A program made the translations under genes and the position numbers. A stretch of 54,669 bases of DNA from Puniceicoccales bacterium (GTDB lineage: Bacteria > Verrucomicrobiota > Verrucomicrobiia > Opitutales > JAIRKQ01), in the NCBI GenBank assembly GCA_031268175.1, contig JAIRXR010000009.1, positions 1 to 54,669 of the forward strand, given 5' to 3'. Positions 18,881 through 27,671 of the stretch are shown piece by piece. Under the pieces are notes generated by a model. The model was given only the letters and a program-made list of their open reading frames with translations, was not told where the DNA came from and did not search any database. The stretch's first letter is position 1, and each line of letters starts with the position of its first letter.

Positions 18881-19103
18881 AGCTGAAACCGCTCCATTTC
18901 ACACGCACTGATTCCCGTAAGCTAAGGTTTTGCGAGACGCGAAAACCAACGCACCCAACCGAGTGGTGTGAAAAAAAGTGTTGCTTTGTCAACGGCAAAT
19001 GGGCGCCGCCAATAAAAAACTACTCCGGAGGCCATTGGAAACTTTCGACGGAAGTTTATTGCAAAAATTGAGGTCTGCGACAACGTAAATGTCCGATTAA
19101 AAA

Positions 19104-19826
19104 ATGTCCATCGCCAGCATCATTCGCCAAATCAAGTCATGCGGAAATAGTGACGCAGCCGAGCAGTGCAAAATGTTTTTCCAGGCCCAGCCGGGTGGCT
19201 ATGGCGCCGGTGATACGTTTTGCGGCGTGAACGTTCCCACACTCAGGAAGATCGCCGCCGCCAATGGCGACATTTCGCTGGATGTGATTGAAAAACTGCT
19301 TCAAAATCAACTGCATGAGGCGCGGTTCGTAGCCCTAGTCATGCTCGTGGAAAAATTCAACACACTCCCAGACCGCTGCATAAAAATTTACCTAGAAAAT
19401 ACAAAATTCATAAACAATTGGGACCTCGTCGACATGTCAACGGACAAAATTTGCGGGGCTTACTGCCTGGCAAACAACCGCGAAGATATAATTTGGGAGC
19501 TCGCAAAGTCTGACAATCTCTGGGAAAATCGCATGGCCATCGTCGCATCATTCGCGTTTATCAGGGATAATAAATTGCAACTTACCATGGACCTGTGTGA
19601 CCATTTTCTGAATCACAAACACCACCTAATCCACAAGGCCTGTGGATGGATGCTGCGGGAACTCGGCAAGCGAGATCAAAATTTGCTTCTGCAGTTCGTT
19701 GGCACGCGTAAATTGCCGAGCATCACCAGGTCCTACGCGCTGGAAATTGTCAAAAGAGAACAAAAAAGCGCGCAAACCAAGACTAGCGGAAACCCCACGG
19801 CGCCGCTGGAAAAATTTACCCGGTGA
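19104..19826 (+). CDS. AlkD-like DNA alkylation repair protein
   Basis: HEAT-repeat protein of 240 aa that in the AlkD family excises bulky or charged alkylated bases such as 3- and 7-methylpurines. Characteristic segments are FCGVNVPTLRKIA, FINNWDLVDMSTDKICGAYC, LWENRMAIVASFAFIRD and HHLIHKACGWMLRELGKRD. The conserved Trp and Asp of the WDLVD block, the base-excision residues in AlkD, are present. It lies 43 nt upstream of pgi on the same strand; there is no visible functional link. The C-terminal 20 residues after KREQKS are low-complexity. Confidence 0.85.
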   Translation: MSIASIIRQIKSCGNSDAAEQCKMFFQAQPGGYGAGDTFCGVNVPTLRKIAAANGDISLDVIEKLLQNQLHEARFVALVMLVEKFNTLPDRCIKIYLENTKFINNWDLVDMSTDKICGAYCLANNREDIIWELAKSDNLWENRMAIVASFAFIRDNKLQLTMDLCDHFLNHKHHLIHKACGWMLRELGKRDQNLLLQFVGTRKLPSITRSYALEIVKREQKSAQTKTSGNPTAPLEKFTR

Positions 19827-19869
19827 TTGGCATTGATCACCGCAGTCGTTTTATCAAAATTCAACCGCC

Positions 19870-21438
19870 ATGGATCAGTGGCAGAATTTTGAAAAATATT
19901 TTTTTAGGGACAGCGAACTTGGGATTTCCGTCGACTTCAACGGAGTCGGGTTCCCCGAGGAATTTTTCAGTGCAATGGCCGGCAAAATTTCAACCGCCTA
20001 CCGCGAAATGGCGGCATTGGAAGCGGGAGCCATAGTGAATGGCGATGAAAACCGAATGGTTGGGCATTACTGGCTGCGCAATTCGACCATCGCCCCATCG
20101 GGAGAAATTAGGGATCAGATCGATGGCAGCATCGAAAAAATACTGCAATTTTCCGCTGGCGTGCGCTGCGGTCGCATCATCGGCCAGGGAGGCAGATTCG
20201 AAAATGTTCTCTGCATAGGCATCGGCGGTTCCGCACTTGGGCCGCAGCTGCTGTGCGAAAGCCTGTGTAACGGCGACGGCATGGATTGTTTTTTCATGGA
20301 CAATACGGATCCAGATGGCATCGACATAATTCTCGGGAAGTTGGCCGGCAAGCTGGGCAAAACCATCGTGATCGTGGCGTCAAAGTCTGGTAGCACGCCG
20401 GAACCGTGCAATGCCATGATTGAGGCTATGGCTGCCTATGGGGAAAGTGGCTACACTTTCCAAAGGCACGCCGTTGCAGTGACCTGCGAAAATAGTCAGC
20501 TCGACAGGCAGGCCGTCGAAGAAGGATGGCTCGAAAGGTTCGCGATGTGGGAATGGGTTGGCGGTAGAAATAGCGTATTTTCGGCCGTCGGGCTTCTGCC
20601 GGCCGCATTGCACGGCATTTCCATAGAATCTCTCATAGGCGGTGCGCGGCGTATGGACGAACTAACGCGCATGGTTTCGGCGAAAAATCCGTCCATGATG
20701 ATGGCCCTTGCCTGGTATCTGGCCACCAGCGGCACAGGCAGCAGGGACATGGTAGTAATTCCATACAAAGATAGATTGCTGAGATTCACGCGGTACCTGC
20801 AGCAAATTGTCATGGAATCACTGGGAAAGGAAAGTGATCGCGCCGGTAATATCGTTCACCAGGGACTAACTGTGTACGGGAACAAGGGGTCGACCGACCA
20901 GCATTCCCTCGTGCAGCAACTGCGCGACGGCTTGCAAAATTTTTTCCTGACAGTCATCGACGTACTAAAATCCAGAGATAGCGATTCAATCGGCGTTGAT
21001 GCCGACGGTATGACTAGCGGGGACTACCTAAACGGATTTGCCCTTGGAACCATGGGCGCGCTGGCCGAAAATGGAACGAAAATAATACACATCTCGTTGG
21101 ATAAACTTTCAGCGCGCGAACTCGGCGGATTGATCGCCGTGTTCGAAAGAGCCGTTGGTTTTTACGGCAGCATGGTTGGCATCAATGCGTACAATCAGCC
21201 AGGCGTGGAAGCTGGGAAAAAGGCGGCAACGGAAATTTTACGCATGCAGCGGTCAATGGTGAAGCTTCTTAGAAAAAATGCCGGACAATACCTATCAGTT
21301 CAGGCCATCGCGGACAGCATAGGGACTGAAAGCCCTACCACAGTGTTCAAAATACTCGAGCACATGTGCGCAAACGACAAGGCCATTAGAAAAATGGATG
21401 CGAAAAACGTCGTGGCCATTACCTACGGCATTGAATAG
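19870..21438 (+). CDS. pgi: Glucose-6-phosphate isomerase
   Basis: Interconverts glucose 6-phosphate and fructose 6-phosphate. The two sugar-isomerase (SIS) domains show CIGIGGSALGPQLLCE, VIVASKSGSTPEPCN and GGRNSVFSAVGLLPAAL. QGLTVYGNKGSTDQHSLVQQ contains the catalytic region, and QPGVEAGKKAA the terminal motif. Residues after about 460 (SVQAIADSIGTESPTTVFKI) form a small helical tail resembling a winged helix, seen in some bacterial Pgi proteins. At 522 aa it is of the shorter bacterial type. It ends 13 nt before a strong palindromic terminator. Confidence 0.95.
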   Translation: MDQWQNFEKYFFRDSELGISVDFNGVGFPEEFFSAMAGKISTAYREMAALEAGAIVNGDENRMVGHYWLRNSTIAPSGEIRDQIDGSIEKILQFSAGVRCGRIIGQGGRFENVLCIGIGGSALGPQLLCESLCNGDGMDCFFMDNTDPDGIDIILGKLAGKLGKTIVIVASKSGSTPEPCNAMIEAMAAYGESGYTFQRHAVAVTCENSQLDRQAVEEGWLERFAMWEWVGGRNSVFSAVGLLPAALHGISIESLIGGARRMDELTRMVSAKNPSMMMALAWYLATSGTGSRDMVVIPYKDRLLRFTRYLQQIVMESLGKESDRAGNIVHQGLTVYGNKGSTDQHSLVQQLRDGLQNFFLTVIDVLKSRDSDSIGVDADGMTSGDYLNGFALGTMGALAENGTKIIHISLDKLSARELGGLIAVFERAVGFYGSMVGINAYNQPGVEAGKKAATEILRMQRSMVKLLRKNAGQYLSVQAIADSIGTESPTTVFKILEHMCANDKAIRKMDAKNVVAITYGIE

Positions 21439-21451
21439 CACGTGATGCGGA

Positions 21452-21499
21452 GTGAAAAAGAAGGGGCACGGCTGTACAGCCGTGCCCCTTCTTTTTCAC
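21452..21499. terminator. Bidirectional intrinsic terminator, 48-bp perfect palindrome
   Basis: The two arms are perfectly complementary over 24 bp each with no loop bases left over. The core is AAGGGGCACGGCTGTACAGC followed by its mirror. Poly-A on the left and poly-T on the right (GTGAAAAAG and CTTTTTCAC) give a T-tract on whichever strand is transcribed. It lies between the convergent pgi and beta-barrel genes, so it can stop both. Confidence 0.9.
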
Positions 21500-21529
21500 A
21501 TTTGAGATTTCGCGCCGGATGTACCACCA

Positions 21530-22339
21530 TCAAAACGAACACTCAACGGCAGCGTTGAGCCATATTTTGGTTTTGTTTCCCGCACTTCCATACCCGTTTA
21601 CCCACGCATTTTTCTTCGCCGAATTGGAGGAGACCTCCACACCAATACTCGCTTTCGCGTTATCGTTTATGCCATACACCAGATCCGCACTCGCACCATA
21701 GTAAAAGTAGTCCTTCTTTCCATAGCCATCGATATACGCCATGCCAAACGGCTTATTCGCTCTGTCGTACCCAATTTTTCCACCGAGGTCCACGGCGAGG
21801 CCGGACAACAAATTATCCGAAAGATCGAACGTATACCCAACCCTTCCCTCTATGGCTACTTCTCTGCGCCCGAAGTTATAAAAAACATACGCCGACGGTG
21901 TAAGTATGACGTCAGCCACGACGCCTCCGTATATTTCGTCGGAATTGCGCTTTATACCTAGATTCGCGGCACCGCTTGGAACTTTTGTATAAAAATAGTG
22001 GATATAACCCGCATCCAACGTGAATATATCCGTCACGTCATAGGCCACACCAACGTACGGAGAAACGTTGTCCAAGAAAAAAGAATCGTCGGCAGGAAGC
22101 GCCAACGCGAGCGCCGCATCCGCGCCCGCATACACGCGACAGTCGTCAAGACACGAATAGCTGACCCTTAGCTTCGGCACAAACGCTTTGTTGATCTCGC
22201 GGCGCCCACGGAAAATGTGCTCACCTTCAAATTTCGCGGTCACATTCACCGCCAAGTCCTCATCGCCATGGAGTGATGCACACGCACAAGCAAGTACACA
22301 AAAAAGCACCGGCGAAAACCATCTTAATAATCCTCTCAT
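21530..22339 (-). CDS. Outer-membrane beta-barrel protein
   Basis: A 269-aa exported protein. It begins with a signal peptide (LLRWFSPVLFCVLACACA); the cluster of Cys near its end leaves a lipoprotein signal possible but not typical. The mature part has alternating aromatic/polar strands (YVGVAYDVTDIFTLDAGYIHY, DYFYYGASADLVYGI) and ends in Phe (NAAVECSF), as outer-membrane barrels do. The opening strand FEGEHIFRGRREI resembles porin families beginning 'Y-x-F-R-G'. The terminator at 21452-21499 lies downstream and a good promoter upstream, so it is a single-gene unit. Its specific substrate is unknown. Confidence 0.8.
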   Translation of the reverse strand: MRGLLRWFSPVLFCVLACACASLHGDEDLAVNVTAKFEGEHIFRGRREINKAFVPKLRVSYSCLDDCRVYAGADAALALALPADDSFFLDNVSPYVGVAYDVTDIFTLDAGYIHYFYTKVPSGAANLGIKRNSDEIYGGVVADVILTPSAYVFYNFGRREVAIEGRVGYTFDLSDNLLSGLAVDLGGKIGYDRANKPFGMAYIDGYGKKDYFYYGASADLVYGINDNAKASIGVEVSSNSAKKNAWVNGYGSAGNKTKIWLNAAVECSF

Positions 22340-22369
22340 AATAATCCCTGTTAGATACAGTCGCGAGTG

Positions 22370-22398
22370 GATATAATCGTAAAAAATAGTAGCGTCAA
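22370..22398 (-). promoter_or_regulatory. Promoter of the beta-barrel gene
   Basis: On the minus strand TTGACG (22393-22398), a 17-bp spacer and TATATC (22370-22375), about 30 nt upstream of the ATG at 22339. AGGGATTATT follows just before the start codon as a weak ribosome site. Confidence 0.6.
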
Positions 22399-22509
22399 GA
22401 TCTTTTTACGTGCAAAAGTGTAATTTTTTTCACAACATAAATTTTACAGCCCAACGCATGCCATATGTGCGCGCATCTCCGTATCACGGATCAATGTCCG
22501 GCACTAGTG

Positions 22510-23484
22510 CTATCCACCGCTATCTGGCAAATTTAGAATGCTTCCAACGGCGGCCATAACTTCTCCAACGGAAATCGCCGATAAATTTTTGTCTGCGGCG
22601 CGCAGTGCAACGTTTTTCCTTTCACTCGCCGGATACGGGCCGAATCTCTGCGGATCCGTGGGGCCAAACAACGCAATTACAGGGATTCCCATTGCGGAAG
22701 CCAAATGAACTGGAGCACTGTCATTTGCAACCACCAGCGTTGCCATTTTTACCAGTGAAATGACGTCCGTGATTGAAGTCTTACCGGATAAATTGGTGAT
22801 GTTTTGGAAATTTCCCACAATTGTGAAGGTTTTCTGGGCGGCTACAACCGTTGTGAAATTTGAAAATTCTTGTGCCAACGCATTCGCCAGTTCTGCAAAG
22901 TACGGCCATTCTTTTTCCCTTCGCCGACTCTCTGGGAAAAGCAGGAGCATTGGAAGTTTGCCGTGCGGAGTAGAGGGCAGTAATTTTCTAATTTCATCGC
23001 TTAAGTTCGCCGCAAACGAAAGCTTCGACCGTAATTCCGCCGGCAATCCGACCTCCGGAAGAAACTGCAGCAGTATTTCGATGGCGTGCGGCGACGTGGC
23101 CCGCGGCAATGGAACCTTTCTGTGGTAAGCCAGCCAGGCAAATTCCCTTGCATCCGTACGGCCAATCTTTCTGTCTCCGCGTGCGAAATACACCATCGCG
23201 CCGCTGCGTGCCAATCCCTGCATGTCGAAGACATAGTCGTAGTGAAATTTTCGAATTTCCCGCAGAAGGACTACAAACTTTCGCAATCCGCCACCCCTAT
23301 AGAACAGAAAGACATTCTCCGCTATGCCAGATGCCCTAACAACATCAGCAAATTTGTCTCCCGCGACCCAATCGATCGCCGCATTCGGCAGGCGATCTTT
23401 GATCGTCGAGGCCACTTGCAGGCCGTGTACGACGTCCCCCAAGCTGGAAGGCTTGATTACCAAAATGCGTCGCCGCTTGGCCAT
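22510..23484 (-). CDS. LPS heptosyltransferase family glycosyltransferase (GT9)
   Basis: Adds a heptose-type sugar to the LPS core from an ADP-heptose donor, acting at the cytoplasmic face of the inner membrane. The 324-aa protein opens with ILVIKPSSLGDVVHGLQVA, the GT9 N-terminal block, and has the donor-binding C-terminal block ATLVVANDSAPVHLASAMGIP plus ALFGPTDPQRFGPY. These match WaaC/WaaF/RfaQ relatives; which position it glycosylates cannot be told. It is followed after 9 nt by gpsA upstream on the same strand, so the two are probably in one operon. Confidence 0.88.
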   Translation of the reverse strand: MAKRRRILVIKPSSLGDVVHGLQVASTIKDRLPNAAIDWVAGDKFADVVRASGIAENVFLFYRGGGLRKFVVLLREIRKFHYDYVFDMQGLARSGAMVYFARGDRKIGRTDAREFAWLAYHRKVPLPRATSPHAIEILLQFLPEVGLPAELRSKLSFAANLSDEIRKLLPSTPHGKLPMLLLFPESRRREKEWPYFAELANALAQEFSNFTTVVAAQKTFTIVGNFQNITNLSGKTSITDVISLVKMATLVVANDSAPVHLASAMGIPVIALFGPTDPQRFGPYPASERKNVALRAADKNLSAISVGEVMAAVGSILNLPDSGG

Positions 23485-23493
23485 CGAAATTTA

Positions 23494-24492
23494 TCACTCC
23501 GGCTTCAGTTGCCGGTTAATCAGCGCATTTACCGCATCCTTCAGCGGTTTTTTGAGCAATAAAACCCCGTAAATTTCCGCCATTATCGGCGCCTTGATGT
23601 TCATTTTTTCACAAATTAAGTGGAACGATCTCGCCGTTTTATAGCCTTCAACGACCGCCTTCTGCGTAGCGAGTATTTCGTCGACCGCCTCTCCCCTGCC
23701 TATTTTTTCGCCGAATGTGCGATTCCTGCTCCACGATCCCATGCACGTGGCAATAAAATCGCCAAACCCACTGAGGCCGTAGAACGTTTCCTCCTGGCCT
23801 CCCAGCGCAACACCAATTGTCACCAATTCCTTCAGCGAGCGAGTCAGGTACGCGGCCTTGGCATTATCCCCAAGGCCGAGGCCGTCGCATATGCCGGCGC
23901 CGACGGCATAGACATTCTTTAGGCATCCGCCCAGCTCGGTTCCTCGTACGTCTATGCTGCTATAAATTCTGATTTTTTCGGAATTCATAGCCTCCTGCAT
24001 TTTGTAGATTTTCTTCGATTTGGTCGCCAGGACCATGGCAGCATTTCTACACTCGGCCACTTCCTTTGCGTTTGTCGGCCCGGCGAGGACGCCGTACTCG
24101 AAATTCGGTAGTATGCGCTCGATTAAGTCGGACGCCATTTCCAAATTTTCATTTTGTATGCCCTTGCACAGTGAAATGAGCAGCGGAAGGTTATCCCTGT
24201 CCATTCCCTCGGAAGTGTACTTTAAACTTAGGCACAAATCCTCCATGCCGACGGCCGGGCAGGCTAGAAATGCCACGTCGGCTCCGCGCAATCCGGTAGC
24301 CACATCGGTTGTTATCACTATTTCGTCTGCCAGCGAAATTCCCGGCAAAAAATCCACATTTTCGTGAAATTTCACCATCTTTTTCGCCTGATCTTCAAAT
24401 TTCGGCAGCAGCGTCACCGCGTGCCCGATCCTGTCACAATAGCACGCAACGGCCGTCCCCCAGGCCCCTGCACCAAATACGGAAATCTTCAT
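23494..24492 (-). CDS. gpsA: Glycerol-3-phosphate dehydrogenase [NAD(P)+]
   Basis: Makes sn-glycerol 3-phosphate from dihydroxyacetone phosphate for phospholipid synthesis. N-terminal Rossmann motif ISVFGAGAWGTAVA and the substrate domain GVLAGPTNAKEVAE, GGCLKNVYAVGAGICDGLG (catalytic Lys), and YGLSGFGDFIATCMGSWSRN are all present. Length 332 aa is normal. It sits between the heptosyltransferase and the RodZ-like gene with 9-nt gaps on each side, forming a compact envelope-synthesis operon. Confidence 0.95.
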   Translation of the reverse strand: MKISVFGAGAWGTAVACYCDRIGHAVTLLPKFEDQAKKMVKFHENVDFLPGISLADEIVITTDVATGLRGADVAFLACPAVGMEDLCLSLKYTSEGMDRDNLPLLISLCKGIQNENLEMASDLIERILPNFEYGVLAGPTNAKEVAECRNAAMVLATKSKKIYKMQEAMNSEKIRIYSSIDVRGTELGGCLKNVYAVGAGICDGLGLGDNAKAAYLTRSLKELVTIGVALGGQEETFYGLSGFGDFIATCMGSWSRNRTFGEKIGRGEAVDEILATQKAVVEGYKTARSFHLICEKMNIKAPIMAEIYGVLLLKKPLKDAVNALINRQLKPE

Positions 24493-24501
24493 AGCAAGGC
24501 C

Positions 24502-25266
24502 CTATTTGATTTCCATGCCACCACGCCCGGGCTGCGGACACAGCCGCTCGCCGTTCTCCTGCTCTATCAGCAAAAATTCGCCGCTGTCGTAGAACACCTG
24601 TATGGGCTTCGCATAGTTGATTTTTCGGACACCGCCCGACTCCAGATTTCCAGCAAAGATTTTCTCACCGGACGCCTTTTCCCTCACAACAACCTTCACG
24701 TTGCCCGTCGAAAGCAGCGATATCGTCGATTGTTTCACTGCGCCCAGCTCCCTATCAATCAGCTTCGGAGAAATTTCCGCCAGACCCTTCCCGCCGTAGA
24801 AGGTTTTGCAAAGTATTAGAAGGAGCAGCAGAGCACCAACGCAGACGATTCCTAGAGTCGCGTGGCGCTTGCCAGAAAAGAACAGTTTCGCATTGTTGCA
24901 AAAGCCTTTAAATTTCACAGCAAAGCGGACGTCGTCGCTGACACCCGAGGCCATGCCATCATCCTGTTCCTTTTCATTGGTAACTATCGTGTTGTAGGAA
25001 ATCTTTTTGTTTGCCTTTGCGTTGAGGACCTCGAAATCCCTTATTGGGCAATTCGCCATCACTGCGTCGACGTCCAGCTTCAGATACTTCGCATAGATCT
25101 TTACGAAGCCCCGCACGTAGATTCCTGGTAGGCCGAAATCGTAATCCCCGTTTTCCATGCACACCAGATACTCGAGTCTGATTTTTGTCGCGCTGGCTGC
25201 CTCATCCAGCGCAATTCCGCGGGCATTTCTGGCATCAACAAACTGCTTCTCGAAATCTCCACTCAT
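24502..25266 (-). CDS. RodZ-like helix-turn-helix membrane protein
   Basis: A 254-aa bitopic protein of RodZ architecture: an N-terminal HTH_25-type domain (VDARNARGIALDEAASATKI, GIYVRGFVKIYAKYLKLD), a basic juxtamembrane segment, one membrane helix (LGIVCVGALLLLLILC, about residues 155-175), and a periplasmic beta domain ending in a Gly/Arg tail. RodZ anchors the MreB cytoskeleton for rod-shape growth. The open frame starts at 25329, but the ATG at 25266 begins the HTH domain and has GGAA just upstream. It is divergent from dnaA across the candidate origin. Confidence 0.75.
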   Translation of the reverse strand: MSGDFEKQFVDARNARGIALDEAASATKIRLEYLVCMENGDYDFGLPGIYVRGFVKIYAKYLKLDVDAVMANCPIRDFEVLNAKANKKISYNTIVTNEKEQDDGMASGVSDDVRFAVKFKGFCNNAKLFFSGKRHATLGIVCVGALLLLLILCKTFYGGKGLAEISPKLIDRELGAVKQSTISLLSTGNVKVVVREKASGEKIFAGNLESGGVRKINYAKPIQVFYDSGEFLLIEQENGERLCPQPGRGGMEIK

Positions 25267-25329
25267 TTCCGGCGGATGCTTGGAAAAATTTCTCCAACGG
25301 CAAACAAAAAATTTCCAAATTTTGACCAA

Positions 25330-25722
25330 AAATTGAAGCGCAAATCGCCAATTCGCAGCACCGGGAAACGACCTAGTGATAAATTTTCAACCGGCATAAA
25401 AAATGAATGAAAACGAGGAATTTTTACAAATTTAGCACCGGCAAAAGTGGGAGAAAAGTTGTGCACAGCGTAATGTTAATAACTTGTTAACTTCTTCTTC
25501 TTGATTTTTGCATACCCAAAGGAATCATTCAACCAATGTCTGCATTTTTCGCACTGTTCATTTTGCTGAATTTACCCACAGATCCGCATGAACAAAGGAA
25601 TTTTCACGGGCGCACACACAAAATTCGCAAAAAAAATAGTTTTAATTGGGCTAAAAAATTTTCTGGCCTAGGTGGTGAATTTATACAGATAACCCTGTGA
25701 ACAACTTTTGACTACTTTCGCC
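25330..25722. other. Candidate replication origin region (oriC) upstream of dnaA
   Basis: A 393-nt non-coding stretch between divergent rodZ-like and dnaA genes. It contains sequences close to the DnaA box TTATNCACA: TTACCCACA at 25572-25580 (one mismatch), TTATACAGA at 25681-25689 (one mismatch), TTGTGCACA at 25459-25467 and, on the other strand, TTGTTCACA at 25696-25704 (two mismatches each). An A/T-rich stretch at 25628-25663 could unwind. Autoregulation of dnaA by the same boxes is an equally good reading. Spacing and number are modest, so oriC here is only a candidate. Confidence 0.4.
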
Positions 25723-27099
25723 ATGAGCGCCAACACTGCCATAAATTCCAACCTCTGGAATGCGGTCCGTGACAACTTCAAAAGCACGTTCCCCAACGAC
25801 ATATTTCGCTCGTGGTTCGAACCGCTGTACGTCGTCGAGGAAACGCAAAATTCCATAGTTTTTGGCGTGATAAACGATTTCACGGCGATCTGGCTGCAGG
25901 AGAACTACCTGGATGTGATGGCCAAGTGCCTGTGCATGTCCGCCGGTCGAGACGTAAAAATTTCGTTCCGCGTACAGGATGGCGAGGCGCATGCGCAGAG
26001 TGAGCGACTGGCCAGGCGCCACGCCCCTGAAAAACAATCGAAGCATCAGCCGCAGGAGAGGGATGAAACCTCCATAATCCTAAACAAGCAAAACATTTTC
26101 GAAAATTTCGTCGTCGGATCCGGCAACCAGATGGCCCACGCCGCCTGCATAGCCGTCGCCAACATGCCAGGCCGCGCCTACAACCCTCTCTTCATATACG
26201 GCGATACCGGCCTTGGGAAAACGCATCTGATGCAGGCAGTCGCCCACAGTGTGCTCGGCAAGTCAAGGAAAACGAACGTCGTCTACACGTCCACGGAAAG
26301 GTTCACGAACGAGTTCATATCCGAACTGCAGAAAAACAATCTTGCAGCGTTTCGCAAAAAATACCGCCACGTAGATATCCTGCTCATCGATGACGTGCAC
26401 TTCCTATCCGGCAAAGAGCGAATTCAGGAGGAATTTTTTCATACGTTCAACGAATTGTTTGAAGCACAGAAGCAAATAATACTGAGCAGCGATCGTCCGG
26501 CATCGGAAATTGCGAGGTTGGAAAGTCGCCTCATTTCAAGGTTCCAATGGGGGTTGGTCGCCGACATCCAGGCACCTGATCTAGAAACCAGAATTGCAAT
26601 TCTCGACAAGAAGGCCGCGGCCATGGGCTTGGAACTGCCACGTGATGTGATAGATCGGCTGGCGAATAAGGTGTCCCGCAACGTGAGAAAGCTGGAAGGT
26701 GCCCTGAACAGGATCGCGAGCTACGTTTCCATAACCAAAACACCGATAAATTCCGAACTCGTCGAGCACGTTCTCCACGATCTATTTTCCGAGGAGCAGG
26801 CAGCGGAAATTACGGTCGAATCCATCCAGCAGAAAGTGTGCGCCCACTTCAAATTGTCCGCGAATGACATGACTGGGAAAAAACGACCGGCCAACATAGC
26901 ATTTCCGAGGCAAATCGCCATGTACCTGAGCCGGCTGATGACGAGCCGATCCCTGGCGGATATCGGTGAAAAATTCGGCGGCCGTGATCACGGGACAGTC
27001 ATTCACGCGTGCAAAACTGTGGAAAATACCGTCGAACACGACGTTGCGCTCAAACGCACGCTGGAAAATTTGCAAAAAATCATCCGGCAAACGGCCTAG
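25723..27099 (+). CDS. dnaA: Chromosomal replication initiator DnaA
   Basis: Binds DnaA boxes and opens the origin. Domain I is at about residues 5-85 (LWNAVRDNFKSTFPNDIFRS). A Gln/Glu-rich linker follows. The AAA+ domain has Walker A FIYGDTGLGKTHLMQAV and Walker B ILLIDDVHFLSGKERIQEEF. Domain IV has the DNA-binding signature LADIGEKFGGRDHGTVIHAC. At 458 aa it is of normal size. A TTG at 25708 extends the frame by five codons, but the ATG at 25723 gives the usual start. There is no dnaN directly downstream, so this is not the classic dnaA-dnaN-recF order. Confidence 0.97.
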   Translation: MSANTAINSNLWNAVRDNFKSTFPNDIFRSWFEPLYVVEETQNSIVFGVINDFTAIWLQENYLDVMAKCLCMSAGRDVKISFRVQDGEAHAQSERLARRHAPEKQSKHQPQERDETSIILNKQNIFENFVVGSGNQMAHAACIAVANMPGRAYNPLFIYGDTGLGKTHLMQAVAHSVLGKSRKTNVVYTSTERFTNEFISELQKNNLAAFRKKYRHVDILLIDDVHFLSGKERIQEEFFHTFNELFEAQKQIILSSDRPASEIARLESRLISRFQWGLVADIQAPDLETRIAILDKKAAAMGLELPRDVIDRLANKVSRNVRKLEGALNRIASYVSITKTPINSELVEHVLHDLFSEEQAAEITVESIQQKVCAHFKLSANDMTGKKRPANIAFPRQIAMYLSRLMTSRSLADIGEKFGGRDHGTVIHACKTVENTVEHDVALKRTLENLQKIIRQTA

Positions 27100-27145
27100 G
27101 CCGCGCCGCTGAGTCGCCACTGAAAATGGCAAGCTGAAAATTCCA

Positions 27146-27211
27146 TTGACAAAACTATACTTTCCGCGTACACACCGCGGTGTCAGCTGAATCGCGGAAG
27201 GGCTGCGATTC
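27146..27211 (+). promoter_or_regulatory. Putative promoter and 5' hairpin before a small accessory gene
   Basis: TTGACA (27146-27151) with a poor -10 (TACACA, 27169-27174) after 17 bp. Downstream, GAATCGC (27189-27195) pairs with GCGATTC (27205-27211) in the presumed leader. The ribosome site AGGAAA precedes the ATG at 27244. Confidence 0.35.
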
Positions 27212-27243
27212 CGAAGACATCTCGCTCAGCAAAAGGAAATACT

Positions 27244-27576
27244 ATGAATGGAATTAGCGCAAACGGCAATGGAAACGGATACGGAGACGATGCGGTAACA
27301 CTCTTTACCGCGGATAATGGGCAACTGTCCTGCACAGCCAGCCAGGAAATCGCTGATAAGTTTTCCACGCTGGATGACGATGATAGGGAACACGTAATTG
27401 GCACGTTTCGTCGCGCCTTGGAAGATTTGAATCCCGGGAACTTTCGTTTCGCGACATTTACAATGGGCACAAATGACGGCAGATGCGTACAGATGAGAAG
27501 ACGCGAACAAAGAGAAGGTGTGCCGGAAAAAAAGATCGAAGTTCGAATACTAAGCCTCGAGTTTATTGAAAATTAG
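27244..27576 (+). CDS. Small acidic protein of unknown function
   Basis: I do not recognise this 110-aa protein. It opens with a Gly/Asn-rich tail (NGISANGNGNGYGDD), then a mixed helical part containing EIADKFSTLDDDDREHVIGT and a basic stretch QMRRREQREG before the C terminus. A good ribosome site (AAAGGAAATACT before ATG) and its own TTGACA box support a real gene. It lies between dnaA and a YoeB-like gene in a short accessory interval. The flexible N terminus is compatible with a type III substrate, but nothing shows this directly. It is not an evident antitoxin: it has no recognisable DNA-binding domain. Confidence 0.6.
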   Translation: MNGISANGNGNGYGDDAVTLFTADNGQLSCTASQEIADKFSTLDDDDREHVIGTFRRALEDLNPGNFRFATFTMGTNDGRCVQMRRREQREGVPEKKIEVRILSLEFIEN

Positions 27577-27671
27577 CATCACTGCTTCGGCAGAGGCCTA
27601 TAATTTTTACCGTATGTAAAAAATTCTTGACACGCAGAAATTTTTCCGCACACTGTTCATCTCTTCTAGGT

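Noticed and set aside
27627..27671. TTG start of the YoeB-like gene
   Set aside because: The TTG belongs to a TTGACA box, and the codons after it do not resemble the family.
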